Below, piece after piece: positions 1 to 4,856 of a stretch of 8,586 nucleotides of DNA; the stretch's first letter is position 1, and each line of letters starts with the position of its first letter. The stretch is from Clostridia bacterium (lineage in GTDB: Bacteria > Bacillota > Clostridia > CAKSNL01 > HGM11501). Made by a program: the position numbers and the translations under genes. The stretch covers positions 8,897 through 17,482 of the forward strand of contig JAUNRD010000010.1 of the NCBI GenBank assembly GCA_030535815.1. Reading direction: 5' to 3'. The notes below the pieces were generated by a model. It did not search any database. It was not told the origin of the DNA and was given only the letters and a program-made list of their open reading frames with translations.

Positions 1-441
1 GTAGACCCGTATTTAAGACCTTTATACGACGCAATGTATGAGATGATGGGTGTGGAATCGTATCAGAAGTATCAGGAACGCGGACAGATCGAAGTTGCGC
101 CTCTTGCCTATATGCGAGGAAGAACCCTTGATGATGCCTTTATAATTCTCGACGAGGCGCAGAACACCACTCCGGAGCAGATGAAGATGTTTTTGACCAG
201 AATCGGTTTCGGATCAAGGGTAATCGTGACCGGCGACATAACTCAGATTGACCTTCCCGACGGAAAAACTTCGGGGCTCAAAGAGGCTATGAAGGTTTTA
301 AGAAATATCGAAGGTATTGCCTTCTGCGGACTTTCAGAAAAGGACGTTGTGCGTCATCCGTTGGTTCAGAAGATAATAACCAGCTATGAGAAATATGAAA
401 GGGAAAAGGCGGCAAAGGCTGCCGAAAGGAAAAATAAATGA
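1..441 (+). CDS. phoH: PhoH family P-loop ATPase, C-terminal part (5' end outside window)
   Basis: This is the C-terminal part of a PhoH/PhoL-type cytoplasmic ATPase; the reading frame is open from base 1, so the gene starts upstream of the window. The first codons read VDPYLRPLYDAMYEMMG, a stretch typical of PhoH just after the Walker A region. The Walker B-like motif is ILDEAQNT (DEAQ at bases 151-162), and a conserved GDITQID follows at 232-252. The Walker A loop must lie upstream. The tail is basic and Lys/Ala/Glu rich. PhoH proteins are linked to RNA metabolism and phosphate stress, but the exact reaction in clostridia is not settled. The stop overlaps the pgpH start as ATGA, implying translational coupling. 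The internal ATG at 34 should not be taken as the true start, because homology continues upstream of it. Family assignment is secure; function is by family only. Confidence 0.95.
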   Translation, partial: VDPYLRPLYDAMYEMMGVESYQKYQERGQIEVAPLAYMRGRTLDDAFIILDEAQNTTPEQMKMFLTRIGFGSRVIVTGDITQIDLPDGKTSGLKEAMKVLRNIEGIAFCGLSEKDVVRHPLVQKIITSYEKYEREKAAKAAERKNK

Positions 442-2483
442 GGAGATTAAAAACTAACTGGAAGGTTTTTTTGGCCCTGGCAATATCCTTTGTGTTGTCA
501 TTTGCAATAATTCTTACGTCTTCGGTTCCGGAAAGCTATGACTATACAACCGGAGATATATGCACAGATGATATTTACGCTACCCGAGAAATAGAGGATA
601 AGGTTACAACTCAGAGGAGACAGGATGCGGCTGCAAGTCAGGTTGAAAATCAGTATTCTGTCAACTTCCAGGTAAATGAAGACCAGCTTACAAAGCTTCA
701 GAACAGTTTTGCGGCAATAACAGAAGCGAGAAATATGGAGATAGCTCTTACCGGAAAGATAAGTTTTATAAAAGAAGACATTGATATAGAGCTTTCTGAT
801 GAAAGTATATCCTATCTTGTTGCCATGAATGCAACTGATTACAGCGTATTTTCTCAGAATGTACGCGAGTCATTTTCGGAGATTATGGATAAGGGTGTAA
901 TTGATACAGAAGAAGCTCTTTCGCAAATGGAAGCTCTTTTCCTCACAAAGGAGACAGAACTTGCCAAGAAGAAGGTTGCAGACGAATTTTTCAAAGGTTA
1001 CACAAAAATAAATGAAGAATACAATGCAGAGCTTACAGAGCTGGAAAGAGATAAAGCAAAGAAGCTTATCGAGCCCACGGTTTATAAGAAAAATCAGATT
1101 ATTGTAAGACGTGGCGAGGTTATAACCGATGCTCACATCTCCCTTCTTTCCGATATGGGAATGCTTAAGGGAGCGAGCCATATAAATGTAAAATACGCTC
1201 TGGGAATTTTGTTGCTGATGATGGCATCCTATGCAGTTTCCGTTTACTACATAATGTTAAAATCGGAAAGAAAGAGATTTTCTCAGGAAAAGATTATTAT
1301 GGCATGCATTCTTCCGGTGCTTATGCTTTTAATTGTATTTATCATGCGGGGACTGCCCAAGGATTATGCATATCTTGTGCCGCTTCCCTACTGTGCAATA
1401 CTTATGGCGACCTTCGTAAGTGCCCGCCTTTCTTCAATCGTAAGCATTTATCTTTGCTTTGCGGCATCAATAATGCTGGGGCAGGCGGAAGAATTTATCA
1501 TAACGATGATTACATTTTCAACAATCACATCCATGATTTTCAAAAAGGTTGAGGGTGTATCCGGCTATGCAAAAGCCATGGTATACTCAATGGCAGCAGG
1601 AACCCTTTGCGCGGCAATGGCTATGCTTATGACAGGCAAAACGGCTGATATTGTTGTCAAGGCGGCAATTTTCGGGGCATTAAACGGCCTTATATCTTCT
1701 GTTCTTACCATAGGCACAACGCCCATATTTGAAAATATCTTTAACATAATAACTCCTTTTAAGTTAAACGATCTTGGAAATCCGGAAAAGCCTCTCTTGA
1801 AGAGACTTATGTTTGAAGCTCCCGGCACATATCATCATTGCCTTATGGTGGGAAACCTTGCTGAAGCGGCTTGTATGAGGATAGGCGCAAACAATCAGCT
1901 TGCAAGAGTGTCGGCATACTATCACGATATCGGAAAGCTCCGTCGTCCCGGATACTTCTTTGAAAATCAGATGGGCGATAATCCCCATGATGCCCTTATG
2001 CCGGCGGAGTCCGCAAAGGTTCTTCGCAGTCACGTAGAGGACGGACTTGAAATTGCAAGACAGTATCGTCTGCCAAAAGACATAAGAAATGTTATAGCAC
2101 AGCATCACGGTGCAACTTTAACCGGATTTTTCTATAAAAAAGCTCTGGAAATGGATCCTGATGCAAGAGAAGAAGATTTCAGATATCCCGGTCCCAAGCC
2201 CGAATCCAAGGAGGCCGGAATCGTTATGCTTGCCGACTCCTGCGAGGCTGCGGTAAGAAGTCTTGATGATAAGACGGAAGAATCCATTCGCGCTATGGTT
2301 ACAAAAATTGTAAAGAGCAGAATGGCTGAAGGAGAACTTGACGAATGCGACCTTTCCTTCCGCGAACTGGGCGAGATAATTGATGCCTTTGTTTCAATGC
2401 TGGGAAGCCATTTCCACAAGAGAATAAAGTATGACGACAAGGAGGAAAAGGTAGATGAATCTGCTGATAGAACGGACAATTGA
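438..2483 (+). CDS. pgpH: 7TM-HD domain cyclic-di-AMP phosphodiesterase, PgpH (YqfF) type
   Basis: This is a 681-residue membrane phosphohydrolase of the PgpH/YqfF family, whose characterised members cleave c-di-AMP to pApA. The visible layout is an N-terminal membrane anchor (about 9-29), an extracellular 7TMR-HDED-type domain (about 30-250), seven hydrophobic segments (about 251-274, 286-303, 310-328, 332-347, 352-367, 379-398, 405-430) and a cytoplasmic HD domain (about 460-625). Likely metal ligands are H467 (in TYHHCLM), H496-D497 (HDIGK), H532, H556-H557 (QHHG) and D600 (MLAD), so the active site looks intact. The tail is acidic and charged. The start at 438 has AAAGGA at 425-430 and overlaps the phoH stop by 4 bases; the 3' end overlaps ybeY by 29 bases. 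The position between phoH and ybeY is the standard Firmicutes location. Activity on c-di-AMP is inferred from family membership. Confidence 0.95.
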   Translation: MRRLKTNWKVFLALAISFVLSFAIILTSSVPESYDYTTGDICTDDIYATREIEDKVTTQRRQDAAASQVENQYSVNFQVNEDQLTKLQNSFAAITEARNMEIALTGKISFIKEDIDIELSDESISYLVAMNATDYSVFSQNVRESFSEIMDKGVIDTEEALSQMEALFLTKETELAKKKVADEFFKGYTKINEEYNAELTELERDKAKKLIEPTVYKKNQIIVRRGEVITDAHISLLSDMGMLKGASHINVKYALGILLLMMASYAVSVYYIMLKSERKRFSQEKIIMACILPVLMLLIVFIMRGLPKDYAYLVPLPYCAILMATFVSARLSSIVSIYLCFAASIMLGQAEEFIITMITFSTITSMIFKKVEGVSGYAKAMVYSMAAGTLCAAMAMLMTGKTADIVVKAAIFGALNGLISSVLTIGTTPIFENIFNIITPFKLNDLGNPEKPLLKRLMFEAPGTYHHCLMVGNLAEAACMRIGANNQLARVSAYYHDIGKLRRPGYFFENQMGDNPHDALMPAESAKVLRSHVEDGLEIARQYRLPKDIRNVIAQHHGATLTGFFYKKALEMDPDAREEDFRYPGPKPESKEAGIVMLADSCEAAVRSLDDKTEESIRAMVTKIVKSRMAEGELDECDLSFRELGEIIDAFVSMLGSHFHKRIKYDDKEEKVDESADRTDN

Positions 2484-2928
2484 GGAAGATTCCTTCGATG
2501 AAGTTATTGAACTTGCGATAAAAGCCTCCCTTTCCGAGGAAGAAATGGACGAAAACTGTGAGGTAAGCGTAACTCTTTGCACAAACGAAGAAATTGCAGA
2601 GCTGAACGAAGAATATATGCACAGAGTCGGGCCTACCGATGTTTTGTCCTTCCCCCAACTTGCTTTTGACGAGGACAGATGCATAGACGAAGAAAGCCTT
2701 ACCTATAACGGGGACAACCTTCTCCTTGGAGACATCGTAATTTCCCTTGAAAGGGCGAAAGAACAGGCTGAGGAGTTCGGCCATTCCGAAAGAAGAGAGG
2801 TTGGGTTTTTAACTGTACATTCGATGCTTCATCTCCTCGGCTATGACCATATGGAAGACTCCGAAAGAGAAGAAATGCAGGCAAAAGAGAAAAAGATTTT
2901 AGCGGCAATGAACCTGCCGAGAGAATGA
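2455..2928 (+). CDS. ybeY: Endoribonuclease YbeY (rRNA maturation factor)
   Basis: This is a 157-residue single-domain metalloprotein of the UPF0054 family, a normal length for YbeY. It acts on RNA in the cytoplasm, in 16S rRNA 3'-end maturation and ribosome quality control. The zinc-binding signature is HSMLHLLGYDH, with H122, H126 and H132 as metal ligands; the second position is Ser where many homologues have Gly. Other family blocks are GPTDVLSFP (59-67) and LGDIVIS (91-97). The start at 2455 is supported by AAGGAGG at about 2439-2445 with ordinary spacing, even though it makes a 29-base out-of-frame overlap with pgpH. No better start restores the conserved N-terminal region. era follows 7 bases after the stop, and both products act on 30S/16S 3'-end maturation, so co-expression makes sense. 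Confidence 0.95.
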   Translation: MNLLIERTIEEDSFDEVIELAIKASLSEEEMDENCEVSVTLCTNEEIAELNEEYMHRVGPTDVLSFPQLAFDEDRCIDEESLTYNGDNLLLGDIVISLERAKEQAEEFGHSERREVGFLTVHSMLHLLGYDHMEDSEREEMQAKEKKILAAMNLPRE

Positions 2929-2935
2929 GGTAAAT

Positions 2936-3829
2936 ATGAGCGATAAAATATTCAAGTCAGGCTTTGTTGCAATAGTGGGCCGTCCGAACACCGGAAAAAG
3001 CACTTTGCTCAATAAAATAACCGGGGACAAGCTGGCAATTGTATCAAACAAGCCCCAGACCACAAGAAATTCCATTTTAACCATAAAGACAACTGAGGAT
3101 TATCAGCTTATATTCGTGGATACTCCCGGTGTTCATAAGCCGAAAAACCGTCTTGGTGAATTTATGAACCGTGTGGTTACGGAAACCATTGCCGATGTTG
3201 ATGCGGCAGTTCTTGTTGCAGAGTGTGATAAGGCTCCCGGGGAAACCGAAAAGGAGCTTATAGCTCAGCTTAAAGCAAGAGAAATTCCCGCCATACTGGT
3301 ACTTAACAAGGCTGATGCGGCATCAAAGGATGCAATCCTTCCCGTAATTGCCCAATATACCGCCCTTTGTGACTTCGAGGCTGTAATTCCCATGTCGGCG
3401 CTTAAAGAAAGCGCGGATAAGGTTATAGACGAAGTGTTAAAGCTTATCCCGGAAGGACCTATGTATTATCCGGAAGACCAGATGACCGACGTGCCCGAAA
3501 AGGATATTGCATCAGAAATGATAAGAGAGAAAATTTTAAGACTTTTCGATAAGGAAGTTCCCCACGGTACCGCTGTGGAAATTGAAAAATTTTCCGACGG
3601 AGAGGATTTACTCCGTATAGAGGCTGCAATTTACTGCGAGAAAAATTCCCATAAATCCATAATCATCGGTAAGGGCGGCGAAGCCTTAAAAAGAGTGGGA
3701 AGCTATGCTCGATCCGATATGGAAAAGTTTTTCGGCAAAAAAGTATTCCTTAAACTCTGGGTAAAGGTTCGCTCTGACTGGCGTAACAGTATGAGCGATT
3801 TAAAGACTCTGGGCTTTGAAAGGAAGTAA
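2936..3829 (+). CDS. era: GTPase Era (30S subunit assembly)
   Basis: Era is a 297-residue GTPase that binds the 3' end of 16S rRNA and assists 30S assembly at the inner face of the membrane. The G1 P-loop is GRPNTGKS (15-22), the G2 region QTTRN lies at 41-45, G3 is DTPG (62-65), G4 is NKAD (124-127) and G5 is SAL (154-156). The C-terminal KH domain carries IIIGKGGE (242-249) and ends with the usual LGFERK-like tail. Length and domain order match the family and nothing is missing. The start ATG at 2936 has TGAGGT (2926-2931) overlapping the ybeY stop codon, so the two genes are probably translationally coupled. The dgkA and cdd genes that often separate ybeY from era in Firmicutes are not here. 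Confidence 0.97.
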   Translation: MSDKIFKSGFVAIVGRPNTGKSTLLNKITGDKLAIVSNKPQTTRNSILTIKTTEDYQLIFVDTPGVHKPKNRLGEFMNRVVTETIADVDAAVLVAECDKAPGETEKELIAQLKAREIPAILVLNKADAASKDAILPVIAQYTALCDFEAVIPMSALKESADKVIDEVLKLIPEGPMYYPEDQMTDVPEKDIASEMIREKILRLFDKEVPHGTAVEIEKFSDGEDLLRIEAAIYCEKNSHKSIIIGKGGEALKRVGSYARSDMEKFFGKKVFLKLWVKVRSDWRNSMSDLKTLGFERK

Positions 3830-3846
3830 ATTCCTTAAATAGAGAA

Positions 3847-3882
3847 GGTGCATTTTCCGTAAACTATATATGGAGGTGCACC
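3847..3882 (+). promoter_or_regulatory. Possible ribosome-binding-site-sequestering hairpin
   Basis: In the 53-base gap after era, GGTGCA (3847-3852) is complementary to TGCACC (3877-3882), which directly abuts the ATG at 3883. Pairing can continue inward through T.G wobbles with one extra base, then TCCGTA (3856-3861) against TATGGA (3869-3874), leaving a 7-base loop. The 3' arm contains the entire GGAGGT Shine-Dalgarno (3872-3877). In RNA, this fold would hide the ribosome binding site of the yqzL-like ORF. The 8-base palindrome GGTGCACC (3875-3882) is part of the same signal. The pairing is seen in the sequence; any regulatory role is inferred. It could be fortuitous. Confidence 0.35.
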
Positions 3883-4026
3883 ATGGAAGAAAGAAATTTT
3901 TATAAAAGCGGAAAAATTTCCGATTATCTTTTTATGAAGGAAAAGGGAAAATGGAGGGGAGAGCGTGGCAGAGCCGATAAAAGTAAAAGGCCTTGTAATA
4001 AGACAGGTGAACTTCGGGGATTATGA
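3883..4026 (+). CDS. YqzL-like small protein, 47 codons, overlapping recO
   Basis: This short ORF between era and recO starts at ATG 3883 behind a strong TGGAGGTG site (3871-3878) and ends at TGA 4024-4026. Its N-terminal half reads NFYKSGKISDYLFMKEKG (residues 5-22). This resembles the pattern I recall for YqzL-like proteins of Firmicutes, roughly (W/F)xxTGxIxxYLxxKE, which sit at exactly this locus. The second half (about residues 28-47) is read through the start of recO in another frame, is basic and low in hydrophobic residues, and may be poorly conserved. The recO Shine-Dalgarno (GGAGGGG, 3953-3959) lies within its codons, so it could couple translation of recO. The family's function is unknown. 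Evidence is the ribosome binding site, the position and the partial motif; a leader ORF without a stable product is the alternative. Confidence 0.65.
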   Translation: MEERNFYKSGKISDYLFMKEKGKWRGERGRADKSKRPCNKTGELRGL

Positions 4027-4732
4027 TAAAATGCTTACGCTTCTTACCGCCGAACTCGGAAAAATTTCAGTAAGCGCCAAGGGCGTAAGAAGTATGAAAA
4101 GCAAAAACAGAGCAGCTTCTGAGCTGCTCTGTTTCGGCGAGTTTGTCTTAAATCCGCCGAAAAGGGATGTCTATTCCTTAAGCTCAAATGAGTGCATCGA
4201 AAGCTTTTATCATCTTCGGGATGACTGCGTTCGTCTTGCCCTCGGAATCTATATGGCAGACTTAGCGGGACACCTTGCTCCCGAGGATATGGGGATGGGA
4301 CTTAAGATTTTATTGAATTGTCTTTATATGCTTCAAGACGAAGAAAAGGACATAAACCTGCTTAAAATAATCTACGACCTTAAGATACTTAAGGAGTCAG
4401 GCTTCCATCCCCGGGTGTCCTCCTGCGTAAGCTGTGAAACGGAAGAAGGACCCTTCGCTTTCAGCCCCGTTCAGGGCGGAGTGCTCTGCAGAAGGTGTGC
4501 ATCTCTCCTTGGCTTAAAGGCGGAGGGAACAAGGGCGGCATCCTTTATGGACTACATATTAAATGCACCCTTTGTAAGCGGTCTTTTCAAAACGGAAGTG
4601 GATGAGCCTACTTTAATGAAAGCTACGCTTTACACAGAAAGCTTCATATCCTGCCACGTTGCGGAGCATATGAAAACCCTTGATTATTTTAAAAAATTGG
4701 TAAAAATGCAAGAAAAAAATACAAATATTTAG
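3965..4732 (+). CDS. recO: DNA repair protein RecO
   Basis: RecO is a 255-residue cytoplasmic protein that works with RecR (and RecF) to load RecA onto SSB-coated single-stranded DNA during recombinational repair. The N-terminal OB-fold region is recognisable in KGLVIRQVNFGDYDKMLTLL (8-27) followed by GKISVSAKGVR (32-42). The helical domain carries a zinc-type motif with C154, C157, C175 and C178 (CVSC...CRRC). Length is normal. The start is GTG at 3965, with GGAGGGG at 3953-3959; no in-frame ATG lies close upstream, and a later start would remove the conserved first strand. Its first 62 bases overlap the yqzL-like ORF in a different frame. An exact inverted repeat lies inside the gene at 4104-4134. 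The gene ends at TAG, probably the last of the operon. Confidence 0.94.
   Translation: MAEPIKVKGLVIRQVNFGDYDKMLTLLTAELGKISVSAKGVRSMKSKNRAASELLCFGEFVLNPPKRDVYSLSSNECIESFYHLRDDCVRLALGIYMADLAGHLAPEDMGMGLKILLNCLYMLQDEEKDINLLKIIYDLKILKESGFHPRVSSCVSCETEEGPFAFSPVQGGVLCRRCASLLGLKAEGTRAASFMDYILNAPFVSGLFKTEVDEPTLMKATLYTESFISCHVAEHMKTLDYFKKLVKMQEKNTNI
4105..4134. repeat. Perfect 13-bp inverted repeat inside recO
   Basis: AAACAGAGCAGCT (4105-4117) is followed by TCTG (4118-4121) and then AGCTGCTCTGTTT (4122-4134), an exact reverse complement. In RNA this is a 13-bp stem with a 4-base loop, comparable in length to the terminators at 7501 and 8457, but it is followed by CGGCG rather than a T run. It encodes residues around NRAASELLCF of RecO. 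The symmetry is directly visible; its purpose is unknown. Confidence 0.85.
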
Positions 4733-4762
4733 TAAAAGATGATAAAAAAGATACACGGATTA

Positions 4763-4782
4763 AAAAAAGTTTTGTCTTTTTT
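4763..4782 (+). terminator. Weak A/T hairpin after recO, doubtful terminator
   Basis: AAAAAAG (4763-4769) can pair with CTTTTTT (4776-4782) across the 6-base loop TTTTGT, 31 bases after the recO stop. The stem has a single G-C pair and no following T run beyond its own arm. It is therefore a poor intrinsic terminator and may simply reflect homopolymer tracts. The spacer 4733-4856 holds no gene. Confidence 0.2.
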
Positions 4783-4792
4783 CAAAAAAGGG

Positions 4793-4821
4793 TGGAAATT
4801 TTTTTGATTTTAGTGTATTAT
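4793..4821 (+). promoter_or_regulatory. Candidate sigma-A promoter for ppdK
   Basis: TGGAAA (4793-4798, 4 of 6 to TTGACA) and TATTAT (4816-4821, 5 of 6 to TATAAT) are separated by 17 bases. This predicts a transcript start near 4828 and a short leader containing the TAGGAGGT ribosome binding site (4841-4848). The T-rich tract between them would favour promoter activity. A perfect TATAAT at 4835-4840 is too close to the ribosome binding site to serve ppdK. Alternatives using TTGATT at 4804 have worse -10 boxes. Confidence 0.4.
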
Positions 4822-4856
4822 TGATATGTTAAATTATAATTAGGAGGTAAAAACCA

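Noticed and set aside
34..36. ATG at 34 as the phoH start
   Set aside because: The frame is open to base 1 and the residues before it (VDPYLRPLYDA) are conserved PhoH sequence, so the gene begins outside the window.
2299..2784. 161-codon open frame on the - strand opposite the pgpH/ybeY junction
   Set aside because: It is antisense to two well-conserved genes, has no recognisable domain, and its length follows from the codon pattern of the sense genes.
3820..3836. AAGGAA/TTCCTT 6-bp hairpin at the era stop codon
   Set aside because: It is short and A/T-rich with no T run; too weak to call a terminator, and the operon continues.
4835..4840. Perfect TATAAT just upstream of the ppdK ribosome binding site
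   Set aside because: A transcript starting from it would begin at or inside the Shine-Dalgarno sequence, and no -35 match exists at 16-18 bases.
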